Source: Callaeas wilsoni (taxonomy: Eukaryota > Chordata > Aves > Passeriformes > Callaeidae). From it: a stretch of DNA of 64,000 nucleotides. Location of the stretch: positions 1 to 64,000 of the forward strand of contig VWPU01001293.1 of assembly GCA_013398955.1 (NCBI GenBank). The letters are read 5' to 3'. Under the pieces are notes generated by a model. The model was not told where the DNA came from. It made no database searches and saw nothing but the letters and a program-made list of their open reading frames with translations. Shown piece by piece: positions 13,985-25,800 of this stretch; position 1 is the stretch's first letter; each line of letters opens with the position of its first letter. The translations under genes and the position numbers were made by a program.

Positions 13985-15350
13985 AGGGCAAGGCGGGGAG
14001 CAAGGCTGGCTCTAGGGCAAAGCACACGGGCAGGAGGCGGGGAGCCAAAGGCACACGGGGGATGGATGCCAAGCCTGGGGACCCCTTGCCCCAGCAGACA
14101 GACAGGAGATACGGGACAGCCAGGCGTCACCGGAGCGCTCTGCCCGGCCAAGCCAAGAAAACGGTGGCAGCAAACGGAAAGTACCGATTGAATCCGAAGG
14201 CGCGGGCGTTTAAATGCCAGTTCTGAACTCCAGAGGGGGTTAACAGGGTACCAAACCACCGTATTAAGCCCAGACTCAGCGTAAGCGGGGCAGACGCGGC
14301 GCGGCGTTTCCGCAGCAGGGCCGGCGGCGGGGCTCGGCGGGGCTGCGGAAAGCAGGGCCGAGGCGGGAGGCGCGGCCGCCCCGCTCCCCTCCCTCCGCTG
14401 CTCGGCGCGGCGGGGCCGGTGCTGCTGGGGCGGGAGGTACCGTACCGGCGGGCAGGAGGCATTCCAGCGGCGTGAACGCGCGCTCCATGGCCCCGCGGGA
14501 CGGGCAGGCACACGCTAAAGGCACGGACAGCCAGGCGGGACCGGCGGCGGGGGGGCACGTGGGGAGCAGCCGTGCCCCTTCCCGGTCTCCCCGAGGAACG
14601 CCTGCAGCCACACGGCCGCGGCGGCGGCTGCGCCCGCCCTTGCAGGCGATAGGCGGCTGCACCGGGAGACGTGGCGGCGGCGCTGCCCGGGTACCTTGTG
14701 CCGCACGTCCTCCTACATCCCCCGGGACCGGGATGTGCGCGGGAGGGGGGCAGCAGGGCAAGCCGAGGGAATCGAGGGCCGCCACGATCCGTTGCTCGGC
14801 GGTGGATTCAGCAGCAGGGGGAAAGGCGGGGCACGTTGATTGGCGGCGGCCTATGGGCCCTCCGCTGGAGGGGCGTGGCTAAGGGACGGCCCCGCCCCGG
14901 CAGCGCCTATGCGCGCCCCGAGGCGGGAGAGAGAGAGGAGAGGACGGGGACAAGGGCAAGGACAAGGATGCGGGGAGCAACACGGGGGAAGGGAGCGGCA
15001 GCGAGCGAAGGAGCACCCGGCCTCTCTGGGCACCTGAGCAGTGCCGACCGCAGTACAGCGACGCTCGGGGAGGCCGGGAAGGGCCGCCTTGCGGCGGGCA
15101 CCTGCGGCGCTGTGCCGAGCCGTTCACTCGCAGAGTGAAAGTTCTCAAATGGCTTTCAGCCCATCGAAACTGAAGAGAAATAAAAACTGTGCCAGGAGTG
15201 CTCATGCCCTCGCGTGCCGCCTGTGTGCCGCCGCCCTCGGGATGCAGGGAAAGCCGTGCCGGAGGGCTGGCAGCATCCCGGCTCTGCTGTCCCCCCGGGT
15301 GCCCCGCCGTGCGGGTGCCACCTGTGCCCTTTCAGCTCGCCCAGAATAAT
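13985..15350. promoter_or_regulatory. CpG island A (unmethylated-type promoter region)
   Basis: Base composition changes abruptly from AT-rich to very GC-rich with dense CpG; 14281-14340 alone holds 12 CpG dinucleotides. In birds such islands mark promoters and first exons of broadly expressed or developmental genes. The densest part is about 14,270-15,130. Many open frames of 60-200 codons on both strands overlap one another here and reflect the scarcity of AT-rich stop codons, so none is called as a gene. A possible minus-strand first-exon donor (GGCACAAG|GTACCC) ends at 14,695. The transcript and its direction are not resolved; a bidirectional promoter is possible. Confidence 0.85.
14824..14917. 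promoter_or_regulatory. Core promoter-like cluster: GC boxes, inverted CCAAT, NRF1-like site
   Basis: Within island A, a GC box (aggcgggg, 14824-14831) is followed by an inverted CCAAT box (attgg, 14839-14843), a KLF/Sp-type GGGCGTGG element (about 14870-14878), a gccccgcccc GC box (about 14889-14898) and an NRF1-like TGCGCGC (about 14910-14916). No TATA box is present, as expected of a CpG-island promoter with dispersed start sites. The inverted CCAAT favours minus-strand transcription slightly, but this is weak evidence. Confidence 0.5.
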
Positions 15351-15595
15351 GCGGCGTTCGTAGGTGCAGCTTAAGTTTCAGTTAATATCATTTCAATAAC
15401 ATCACAAAACTTGTTAAATACATAGATTCTCCTCGCTCACAACTCTTAATTGAGGTGTTAATCATTTTCAGGCGTAAAATGGACAACACTGCTAAATTTA
15501 AGTTTGCTCTGGAAGCACAGGGGGGCAAGTTTTGAGCCCTCAAATGTGTCAATAATGTGTTTCCACCTCCTGGACCGGCCTTTGTCTCTGCAGAT
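15351..15595. other. AT-rich gap between the two CpG islands
   Basis: About 245 bp of ordinary AT-rich sequence separates the islands. Its right end (just before 15,593) has a pyrimidine stretch and cag (tttgtctctgcag) that would serve as a plus-strand splice acceptor leading into island B. Confidence 0.6.
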
Positions 15596-15725
15596 ACCCG
15601 TCTCCGGCCGCTCCATCAGGGACAGGGCGGGCATCTTCTCGCACCACGAGTTCCCGGCGCCGTTCCCGTCTCCTCGCTGCACGGAGCTGTTCTGGCATAG
15701 CGGCTCTCCCGGGAACTTGGAGGGA
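15593..15725 (+). CDS. Possible plus-strand coding segment in CpG island B, unidentified
   Basis: A strong acceptor-like sequence (cctttgtctctgcag) is followed in frame by residues beginning IPVSGRSIRDRAGIF. Codons are strongly G/C at the third position while second positions are not, a periodicity expected of coding sequence rather than of a plain CpG island. The open frame continues to a stop near 15,974 but becomes low-complexity Pro/Ala/Arg-rich. No family is recognised and no standard donor (GTAAG-like) ends it, so it could be a terminal exon, a lineage-specific frame or chance. The stated end is where the frame loses its coding look, not a splice site. Confidence 0.2.
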
Positions 15726-15970
15726 GCGGAGCGGCGCGGCGCGGGGCCCCGCAGCAGAGGGCAGCAGAGGAGCGCCGGTCCCTCCCTCCGTGTCCTCCTT
15801 CTTCCCTCCCTCCCTCCCGCCCATCTGTCCGTCCGTCCGTCCGCCGCCCCGGCAGCGCGGCTCAGAGCGGCCGGGAGGGTCCGCAGAGCCCCGCACGGAG
15901 CCGCTGCGCCGCCTTCTCCGGCGTGCCCTGCACCGCGGGGTGGGACGAGACGGGAGGAAAGGGTCTCTCT
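15596..15970. promoter_or_regulatory. CpG island B
   Basis: A second, smaller CpG-dense block. It includes simple repeats of the ccct and gtcc type (about 15,803-15,844). Open frames run on both strands (156 codons plus at 15504-15974, 168 codons minus at 15549-16055). The first 40 or so plus-strand codons after 15,593 have markedly higher G+C at the third codon position (about 31 of 35) than at the second (about half), which is coding-like. No good splice donor follows and no known protein is recognised. Confidence 0.7.
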
Positions 15971-16001
15971 CTAGAGGCGTTTGGGGAAAGCGTGAGCGAG
16001 G

Positions 16002-16046
16002 CTGGATGGTCACAGCGGTGTTTTCCAACCTAGTGATTATGTGATG
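16002..16046 (+). mobile_element. Very short CR1 3'-end-like fragment
   Basis: The segment ggatggtcacagcgg followed by ttttccaacctagtgattatg resembles the last bases of a plus-strand CR1 element (ttccaacct then attctatga-type repeats). It is too short to be certain. Confidence 0.35.
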
Positions 16047-16198
16047 GTCGGTCAATGAGGGTTTCCAGTCAAAACGGAGGGAAATGGGACCGACATGTCA
16101 ACCCGCTCCTCAGTCTGCCCTGTTAGTGTGAGAGTCACACTCAGATCAACATGATTTAAGTGACTTCGATGGTGGGCAAGACTGGGCCACATTTTTAG

Positions 16199-16468
16199 GA
16201 CGAGGGGGAGTGGCTCCAAACTGAAAGAGGGCAGTTTTAGATTGGATATTAGGAAGAAATCCTTTACGGTCAGTGTGGTGAGGCACTGGAACAGGATGCT
16301 CAGAGAAGCTGTGGATGCCCCAGCCCTAGGAGTGTTCAAGGCCAGGCTGGATGGCGCTCTGAGCAACCTTATCTAGTGGGAGGTGTCCCTACCCAGGAAA
16401 GGGGGATTGAAATGATCTAGATGATCTTGAAGGTCCATTCCAACCCATACCATTCCAGGATTCTGTGG
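16199..16468 (+). mobile_element. CR1 LINE, 5'-truncated 3' end
   Basis: Plus-strand CR1 end. It contains the ORF2 C-terminal coding block (ttaggaagaaat, gtggtgaggcactggaacagg, aagctgtggatgcccc), then the 3' untranslated motif (gggaggtgtccctaccca, gatgatcttgaaggtcc, ttccaaccca) and an eroded terminal attctgtgg. About 270 bp survive. It lies only 230 bp beyond CpG island B, and its frame is shifted. Confidence 0.92.
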
Positions 16469-19400
16469 TTACCACACTGACTGTAGGTACACCTTTGGTT
16501 TTATTGATACAAGCACCAAACCTTTGCTTTGGACCTTTCAGATAAGCTGCCCTGCCACTTATAAGAGATAACATTGTATAAGCAATTTTGGTCCACAAAG
16601 ACTGATAGAAATTTAGAAGCATTCATGCCTTGACAATGAGAGAAATGAGAGATTACTGGGAAACAAGGAGAAGATACTAAGACATCAAAAAATTACTGTT
16701 GTTTGCACTATAGAAATAGGAAAAGGTTTGTTACACTTTTGTGTCATTTAAAATTTTATTCCCGCTCTATTGAGAACTTGAATTTCAAAGGCTCTTTGGA
16801 CTTTGGCATCATCTCAGTGTCCTTCTTTAATCAGGTTAAAAACAAGCAGCATTAGGAAGAAGCAGCTTGCTGTTTCCGAGAAAGGAGACCACGTGGGGAC
16901 TACCATGCAGTTGACCAATGCTCTCCTCCTCTTAATTATTTTCTCTTCCACTCTTTCTCCCCACCCTGCTTCCTTTCAGTTTTGACAGGCACTTTCCAAT
17001 TGCCTGCTAATATTATTAAATCTTCTCCAGGATAGCTTATTTTTCTTCTTCAGTATCTTTCAATGTCTCTGTTATTATTTTTTTTAAATTCGCTCTTGAG
17101 GGGGTACCATCTGCTACAAATAGTTGTTGATAGGCAGCTTCTTATGCTTGAGAAAACTCGTACTTGCTCGGAGGGAAGGTCCAATTCACTCAGGGCCTTG
17201 TTCCTGGTAGTGTTCATTTACGAGTCTTTCTCCTCCTGTTCCCCTCTTCAATTTTTTTTTTTTCCTGTACATGCAACAATTTCCATCTCTCCATTCTCCA
17301 TTCTCTTCATGTCCCAGAAGACACTTTTTGCACGTCTGTCACATCTGGGCTTCCAGGCAATCCTTTACCAGCCACGGCTGCAAAAAAGTAATTGTACCTC
17401 TCTCTGCTAATCATAGTAATGCATGATTCATCACAATAACATTGCAAAGAGAAATCAGTCTTGAGAGAACAGGCTGGTACTAGTATGCTTTAAATCCTTT
17501 CAAGATGTGCAAGGGTCTGCAAGTTAAGGCAAACTGCCAGCCCACTACAAAATTAGGCAAAGGGCAAACAAGGCAGACACGCTTTCTCTCCCTGAACTGA
17601 GTCTTTCACTGCTTTTTCCTTCAGATACACATCTCTCATCCACAGTAGAGCTTTAGCTCTTTTTTAGAATCAACTCCACAGGAATAGCTTTAGTAGATGC
17701 TATAAGGCACTGATTTTGAAGGCAGGTCCTGACAGCTATTTAATATTGTTTATCAGAGCCTAACAAAGGTATCTAGTAGAGGAAGTGTAGAGAGCAAAAT
17801 TAATAACTCCATGCAGACTGGCATGTTGTCTTAGGGATAGTCCCTTAAGAACACTGAGCAGTCAGGAGGCTGATTTGCTTTTTTGAAAAATAAGCACTTT
17901 TAAGTCCTTTTTGCACTTTATATCTGTGCTAGGACATCCATTCAATTTTCCTGTGAAAGGCTACCATTTAATAAACTTAGTGGTGTTTTTTTCTTGTCAC
18001 ACATGAGAAATCGCTCAGTAAATATTACACCTGTTTTTCCAGGTAGCATATAGACTCAGCAATACTTTTTTCCTCAAGCTGGATCTCAAACCAAACCTTT
18101 CCCCCTGTTCTTTTCCTCTGGTGGTATATGTCTACATTACTTTTCAGAACAACATACAGAGAGGCTATTCAAAAAAGACATCCCTGGAGCACTGATTTTG
18201 TGCTTTGATTACTACTGTCTCCTCTGATTAGCTAAAAGGAGGGCAAGTGACCTCAACCCTAAGTGAGAAAATAAACAGGCAAGCAGATGTAGTTTCTGAG
18301 TGACAGATGGGGCTGTCTGACAGAGAAAGTTTCAGAATGACAGGCAGGAAAGGTTGAGGGAGTATTTAGACCTTTTAAACCTCCTCTGGTAGCTAAGCAG
18401 CCAGTCATGCCTTGCACCTGAGATATTATCCATTAAGTTTGTACAGACTTGATGACTGGACTGCACAGGGAGAAACTGAAATTTTACATCTATGACTGTA
18501 TAAATTTATATATGTAAAAGCTTATTCCTAGCAGACTCCAGATAGCTTCCTCTTCTTTAGGAAAACTATGCTGAGAAGCGGTCAGTTGGGCAGCTTCTGT
18601 GGAGCACAGTTATGACATTACTGGCACTGCTCTTCAGCTCCACTAAAAGTGATCAGTTGGGAAGGGTTGAAGGGTGGTTAGGAGGGCAGCAGATTTTATT
18701 TACTTATAAGATCTCCTGAGACTTAGCAAGGAGAGAAAAGGGGAGTCGAATTGAAAGGGGATTTACACAACAGGGCTAAAGCCTGCAGTATTTGCTGTTC
18801 TTCCTTAGGATGATCAATCTCTGTGTATCCCAGTACAGATACGCTGCTGAGGCTAACTTGTAGTAGCATTAGTTGCTTTCAGAATTTCTTTTCCTTCTTT
18901 CAGATAGACTAATCTAATTGAGACTGAAAGATTTAGAGGTATTTGGGGACTTTGTCCAGCAAAATGATATTACATGTCTCTAGCATTCACAGCATAATGC
19001 CTCTCTCCCAGATGAAAGTCAGATAGGTCTGGTAATGCCAGACATCATCATTTAATGCTTTATTTTTTGCCCCGTCTCTTCTTCCATTTTTCACCAAAAT
19101 GAGAATCATATCTCTGTGCTTGACTGAAAGTACTTAAGTTCTGTTCAAAGGCTATGGCAGATTTCAGTAATTGGCATTCTAAAGCCTTTTGATTGGAAAG
19201 TATGTAGAATTAAAACTACCCAGGTACCTCCAGAGGTCCCTCTTGGTGATGTCTAAAACAAGCTGCTTGTAAAGCAGGAGGCATTTGTTCCTCCAGCTAC
19301 TCCAATTTTATTGCTAAAACAGAATAGTCTGTACAAGGCTAGCAATCAGGATTCATGTAACATGTAAATGTTAAGAATACTTTCTCCTTCTCTCCACAGC

Positions 19401-19935
19401 TTAGCTTTATACTAAAGTGAACTCAGAGTTAAAACTAGCAAACTGGGAGATGGTTAATTCTGGTACCTATTCCAGCATTTATGCAGAATAATAAAGTTGA
19501 GAATGTTTAGCTAGTTCAGCTGTCTGGTTGTCTGTACATCCCTAAGTGCTTGCTAATTCAAAAAACGCAGGCATCAGTAGATAAATGGGATGCTTTATTA
19601 TAGACATGATATCCTTGCAGTTCTCCTGTGCCAACAATTTAAGTCCTCACAACCTTCTCAAAACTCAAACACAAATTTGAAAGGTACAGTCATTGAGGGG
19701 AAAGAAAAAAAGACCTGCAAACACAGGCAGACAGAATCTAACACATATACTTGTTAAGTCCACGTCCTGTAACAGTTAATAGAGCCAACTTCACATTTGT
19801 TCCAAGTCCTGAAGAGATTATGAAACTGTAAAAAATATAATATTAAGTGCAATCTGTTTCTGAAATGGTATAGAGCAGGAGATAAAGCACATGAATTATT
19901 TTAGGCCACAGTAAAGCAGAAGAAAATAGTGAAAT
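16469..19935. other. AT-rich non-coding DNA, nothing recognised
   Basis: About 3.5 kb without recognised genes or repeats. The open frames at 17063-17410 lie in T-rich sequence and encode hydrophobic low-complexity peptides without family features. Confidence 0.6.
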
Positions 19936-20160
19936 TATCCTGTGGCTCACCAGGCAGGACACTGCATTTGGAAGACCTGAGTTTTAATCCACTCTGTACT
20001 ACTGCATGTGTAGACAGAACCAAACCCCATGGATCCATAGCCTCTAGTGTATATAATGGCTTAGGAATTAACTTAGCTTTCAAGAGATCTAGCTTATAAC
20101 ATTCTATGCCTTTGTTGCCTCATCTATATAATGACATCAATGAGGTATACCTGCACTTTT
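19936..20160 (+). mobile_element. MIR-like CORE-SINE, old and diverged
   Basis: A tRNA-like head is visible: an RNA polymerase III A box (tggctcaccagg, about 19,943-19,954) and a degenerate B box (gagttttaatcc, about 19,979-19,990), spaced as in a tRNA gene. Downstream, tatgcctttgttgcctcatc followed by tataatgacatcaatgaggt parallels the MIR 3' region (tgcctcagtttcctcatctg followed by taaaatggggata). MIR elements predate the amniote radiation and survive only as weak fossils in birds. Divergence is high, so the edges are approximate. Confidence 0.6.
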
Positions 20161-22815
20161 AAATCAACCTAAGATCAACAGCCAAATACAAATGAATTTG
20201 TATTACTAATGAATAGACAGATTGCATTTGTTTAAGAATTAATTCTATACAAATTGAGAAGAAGATTTATTATGATCATCAACAATATTCTGTCATGAAG
20301 ATGGATGATAGATAAACTTTGGAAACAGGATTGTGTCTTGAAGTCTTTTTAGAAATAACATTTGCATCAAATCAGCTGCTATCAAGACACTATGGACAAC
20401 ACTAAGCAGAGATTGTGCAGGCTAATACCTATGATTATATTCTTGACTTCATGAGGTCAGGAGAGTATGTGGATTCTTGAGATGATAGGCAAGCTGACTA
20501 ACTTGGCGAGGAATTCCTGGGAGGCCTTCGCTGTGGTGACCTTGTGTGGCAGCACAAGAAGAGTTAAGTAGGAACCATCCAATGATTTGCTGCACTCTAT
20601 TCTGCCTGGAAGAATTGTCTTATTTTGACTGACACATACAGGAACTCTCATTGTCTTCTCAGTGTGGGACAACCAATGTGGAGAACCACTCCACAGTTTC
20701 CTCTTAGGACCTTGTCTCCAGCACAGCCTAATTTCTCTTGTAGGTGCATTTCACAGCACTAAAAAAGGCTGTGTTTTTAGTTCTTGATGTCTTTACTCTG
20801 AGTCTTGTTAACTCTGCTACTTCTACAAACAGCTCTCTCAGCAGGTGGCCCAAGGAGGCAGCATTTGGGAATTGAATATTGTGTGTTTGGACTGGGTGTG
20901 AGGTGTGATGTGTGATCAATACTGTCCTGGGTCACTGGCCATGTCCAGTGCATTCAGAGTGATAGAAAACAAGTTGCAGTAGCTCCACATGGTGGTCTAT
21001 CAGGTTCTCATCCCTGTCCCATGGGAATGAAGCAGTCTTGTAAAATTGCAAAGGGCAACATTTGCCATTAGTCATTTGAGCATGCAGTGAAGTTGAGGTG
21101 ACCCTATGGCTGTGGAAATCAGAAGGTGAATAGTGGCTCAGGATAAGAACAGGGCAAGGTCCTGCTCACTAATCATTGCTGTCACTTTTGCCTTGGGTGG
21201 GCTGAGTTTGGCCAAGGACTGTGTGGGATTTTCCATGGTGGTGACTTGCCAGGGTGATGGAAAGTGGGGCCATTGATAACTGGCATTTAGAGCTGTATTG
21301 ACCTCTCCAAGTTACTGTTCTAAGTAATCAAAGTAAGAGAAGAAATGTTGATTCCTGAAGGGACCTAAATCTGTCAGGGCTAGTGTCATTGTGAGGGGGA
21401 GCCACTTAGAGGGATCTCTGGAAGGGAAATGATGGGAGGCACCCAGCTGCTTCAGTGTCTTTGTTAGGTTCCATAAAAGTGGCAGTACTGTTGGACGAGG
21501 TGTTTAAAAGGCAGCAATAGAGAAAAGATAATGGCTGCTATTCTGTCCCATGAGTCTGAACAAAGCTGCCTGAGCCTGCCCTTTTCTCAAAGGCTAAGTC
21601 TGTTACTACTTGCTTGCTAATTCTGTCGTTTGGTCCCAGGTGGAGAGAAAAGGACGTCCTGCTGGGACAGAGCAGCCCTCAGATATACCTACTGGAGTAG
21701 TTATGGGAGGAAAACAAGCTCTTCTCTCATTTGCACAACCTTTGTCAACTAGTGCATGCCTAGTTGGAGATGCCTGCAATTAACTCTTCTTTAATTGAGA
21801 GGAAAAAAAAATCCTGAGACACCCTATGGAAAAAATGAAAGACCTATAGCAAAAGAGCATTACACAAGGCACGGTTTGTCATTTATTCGTGTGTATTAGA
21901 TGCTGCTGCTTGTGGACATGCATACAAGTATGTGCGTAGATAAATATGGTGCATCTTCTTTCAGTTTTGTTGCTTAAGTTAGCTGTAGGCTGACATATGA
22001 TAGAGTTCAGGTTTAAATCTTCCAAGTAAAACACTTTGAAAGCAAACCTATTAAGGTTAATAGAATGAACTTACAATGCCCGTGGTTAAGAAGGAGGGGG
22101 GAGTGAGACACTCAGTAAATTGTTCACCAAATAGCCTGTCACCTCTTAGTCTGCAGCTGAAGGCCTGCCCATGGATCATTCTATTATCTCTAATAAGCTT
22201 AATTTTAAAGTGGTATGCACATCAAATGTAAAATATCTATGTCCGTTTTGTTATCCATGATCCTGGATCTACCTTAAATATGTTAAGAAAGAATATATAC
22301 ATTCTAAGAAGGTGCAAAAGCATTATACATACAATGCTCACCTAAAAATGCCTAACATTAAATTAAAAAAAAAAATAGTATTTCTGTTCCTTAAGCTACT
22401 CCATGCATAAAAACCAGTAAAACAGTACAGTATGTACAAAGTAATTTCTAGAAAATGCGTTCGAAGTAGAACAAACATACCAAGTAAGTTTGGGAGTTTT
22501 ATACCACTCCATGATAGCCATTTACTTAAGGCTTAAGCTCAGATTTTCGAAGCCCCGAATACAAATTAGAACCCTATGAGATTTTTGCTGTACTTGATAA
22601 CATTCTTCCCTTGGGCACTTTGTCACCTTAGAAAATTCATCCAAGTATTTTAAGACATTTTAAGACAAACTACTACTTGCAGCTGGGCTGCTCATGCATT
22701 TGATGAAACATGCAGCACATTTTTACTCCTGCCCAACCCCTGCTTTTCCTTGCCTCCCCTTTAAGAAATTGTGGTCAGCATGCCACATTATCAACCACAT
22801 TTGCTTGACACTATT
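20161..22815. other. Non-coding DNA, nothing recognised
   Basis: No gene or repeat was recognised. A 71-codon minus frame at 20457-20672 reads somewhat protein-like (ending KASQEFLAKLVSLPIISR) but has no usable splice signals and is left unassigned. A run of 11 A lies near 22,365-22,375. Confidence 0.55.
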
Positions 22816-22884
22816 TCATAGAATCATAGAATGGTTTGTGTCGGAAGGAACCCCAAAGATCATCTAGTTCCAACTCCCTGCCAT
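22816..22884 (-). mobile_element. CR1 LINE 3' tip, 69 bp
   Basis: tcatagaatcatagaatggt, followed by aaagatcatctagttccaac, is the extreme 3' end of a CR1 element read on the minus strand. Only the last 69 bp were inserted or remain, an extreme case of 5' truncation. The terminal repeat is nearly intact, suggesting a relatively young copy. Confidence 0.93.
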
Positions 22885-25800
22885 TTCAGATGCTTTGATT
22901 CCATTGTCCGTTGCTGAAGTAGCACCTGCCCCAACAGTTCCAAGGAATGTCCTGGCTTCTACTTCAGGAATATTCTGAGTCTTATCAGGGACATAAGAGT
23001 TTTCTCAGCATGAAATCCAAATACCAGTGAGGAAGATGTTTCAAACTGAGATTCAATATCTCAGCCCAGTCACGGGGGATACAATCACTAAAGATCAGTA
23101 AAGCAATATTATTATTCACATACCAAGGCTCTGCCTATGAACCGTAAAGGACAGACAGAACGTTGACAGCACAGCTGGGAAAAGGAAGAAATGGGCAAAG
23201 TTACTAACACAGAGCTCAAGGGTATTCTCTCCCCCGATGAAGTAAAAGTGGCAAGTGGGACACAAGTCAGAAGGGAAGACCAAGCCTAACAGCAAGCTAT
23301 GGCAGCTTGCAACTGCGTAAGTACCTAAGGATAATGTAATTCTGGTGAACTTACTTGTAGGTTGATGTCAGCAGATGCTCATTTGTAAAGTAAAGTTTAT
23401 CACGTCCAAAGCACTCCTTGTGAAAATGTCATAGGTACTTTCGCCTGATTTATACTGAATTATTAATTTTACCTGTGAAATCTGTCATGTAGACTGGGAT
23501 AAATTCACAAACATAACCAAGGTCTTAAATATGCATATTTTGGAACACCAAATTGTACTGGCTTAATTAGCGTTGTGTCATGCTACCTGACAGTTTTTAT
23601 TTAAACTAGTGCAAGTTTGTATTTAGGCAATTCTTTTAGCTCAATGCTTCAAAGTATTTAAGCTTTTAAAGGCTTAAAATTAATACTTTACCTGACCTGA
23701 ATATCACTGTGAATTAGGATCTGTATACTTTGTGTGTTTATTATTGTTTTCTCTCACTTTAATATTTGTTTCCTCATGCCTTTCTTTTTCTCCTAGCTGC
23801 TCCCTAAGTTTTCTTTCCCTTCTGTTGAGTTCTAACCTTGTCTTCCCATGGGCCCTCCTACCTGAAATAATGGAGCAGAGTAACTTTAGCAAAGCTGATT
23901 AATATTATTTCCTGCCTTGGCAAGAAGCGGAGAAGGGAATACTCTTGCAAATATCACCTACTTAAGATGCTAAGCCAAAGAAATCTGTGTTACACTTGAG
24001 GCTATACATGGCAAATGGTATATCCCAGGAAAAGCTAAAGTTCTTTGTGGGGAGGAGGAAATTGCTGACTCTCAATGAAATTCTTTCCTAAAGATATTTA
24101 ATCTGGGATATGACTCCTGGCTGAGCTCAATATCATTTTAATGCAGGCTACAATTATAAAAGGTGCAGTTCTTTCATTTCTGTCCCCTTGAACCCCATTT
24201 CTCTCATGTAGTTATACTCAGGGGTTTTTCCCAAGTTTTTCATTTTTGGGCAAATCTATCAAGTGAAGAATGACCTTAAAACTTCTTTAAGGAGTAAGTT
24301 AAGGGGCTGTTAAATCATTCACAAATTGTTGCAGGCTGTGAATTATGTTTTTGTTTTTGCCAGATGCATCATCAGAGAAACTGATTTCAAAATGTAGTAG
24401 ATTTGCATGCCCTAAGTATAGGAATTGGTTACACAAGAATATTTTATAAGGGAAGAGAGAAGCCTGGTAGGCCAATTTTAATTAAAGGTGAATTTTACTC
24501 TGACAGTCGTGCTCTGAGATTTAAGACCAAAACAAAACAAAAAACCCCTCAGTTCAGTAGAAACTAGAAAGTAAAGATCTAGTATTGGGTTATTTACTTC
24601 ATTCTCACTATGGAATATATTTTACTACAATACTGTAATGTAAAATATTTACTTTGACCATGGCATGGCAGATGTGAGGAAGAAGTTAATATAGCAAGTA
24701 CTGTAAACAACACATACACTACCAAAAGGCAGAAAACAGACCATAATAAGTCATACATTCTGTAGTGCCTATGGTAATTTAAAAACGTCCTATATACTGG
24801 CATACAAGTTTGCCATCTGAGCATAATATGTTGCCTCAATAGCAAATCAATTGAAGAGAATGATGTGGAAACATTTTTAAAAGTCTCTGTTGTTCTTCAG
24901 AAACCCTATTCATAGAACACAGGACCAAGAAAACAACCTTAGTGCTATTTTTATAGCTATTTTTTGATATTTTAAAATGATGGTTTACTCTGTTTTGCAA
25001 AGGAAAAGATGCTTTTTGAAATTTCAGAAAGTGTCTAATGAGCGTCTGTACGCATGAAATCATGGGGAAAGGTAAGAAAAAGAGAACTTGGTCATCCCTA
25101 GTAATTTCTGGATTTACAACTGAGCTTTTGTCAATGTTGAGAGAGAAACAGGTTCCTTCCAGTTTTATGATAAAAAACATGATGAAGGAAAGAAAATCAA
25201 GACTCACATGTTAAAGACACAGGAGAATCCTCCTGAAACAACTCACTCTCTGAGCTTTGCAGTATGGAAGAGCAGATTTATTAAGTATTTACAATCATTC
25301 TCACACAAGTTGCCTATCCATGAGTATTTTAGCATTTCAGCCAAGCAAGGGAGAATGGAGTTTGGGATTGAAGGGCGGAGACCTAGTAAATGAAAGCTTT
25401 GACAAGGAATATCGAAGAAAGGGAAAGACCAATTTATCCTTGGGTAATGACGTGAGTAATGTCTCACTTCCTCTAATCGAAGAGCAAGGCACTAAGCTTT
25501 GTTTTGCTTCAGCTTGTTAGAATCAGAACAAAGGGCAAGTTCAACTATATTAGTTCAGCAAAATATTGTGCTGAACTAACTTTTCTTGGATTATTTTTTT
25601 AGCATCAAAGTCTTCTTATGAGCAAAAGTTTACACATTGTGTTTTGAGCTAAGAATTAATTTTTATTCCAGTTACTGTTTTAGCAGTCCAATAGTCCACA
25701 ATGATGTCATGAATACAGAAGTACTTGCTGGTGCAGTTACATTTTTTGTGCAAAATGGACTAATACCAATCCTGTTTACTGTTTAGATGTACCTCTGAGT

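Noticed and set aside
13900..15349. Many 60-200 codon frames on both strands in CpG island A
   Set aside because: They overlap each other in all frames, are rich in Arg, Ala, Pro and Gly, and are expected from high G+C. None resembles a known protein or has a convincing exon structure.
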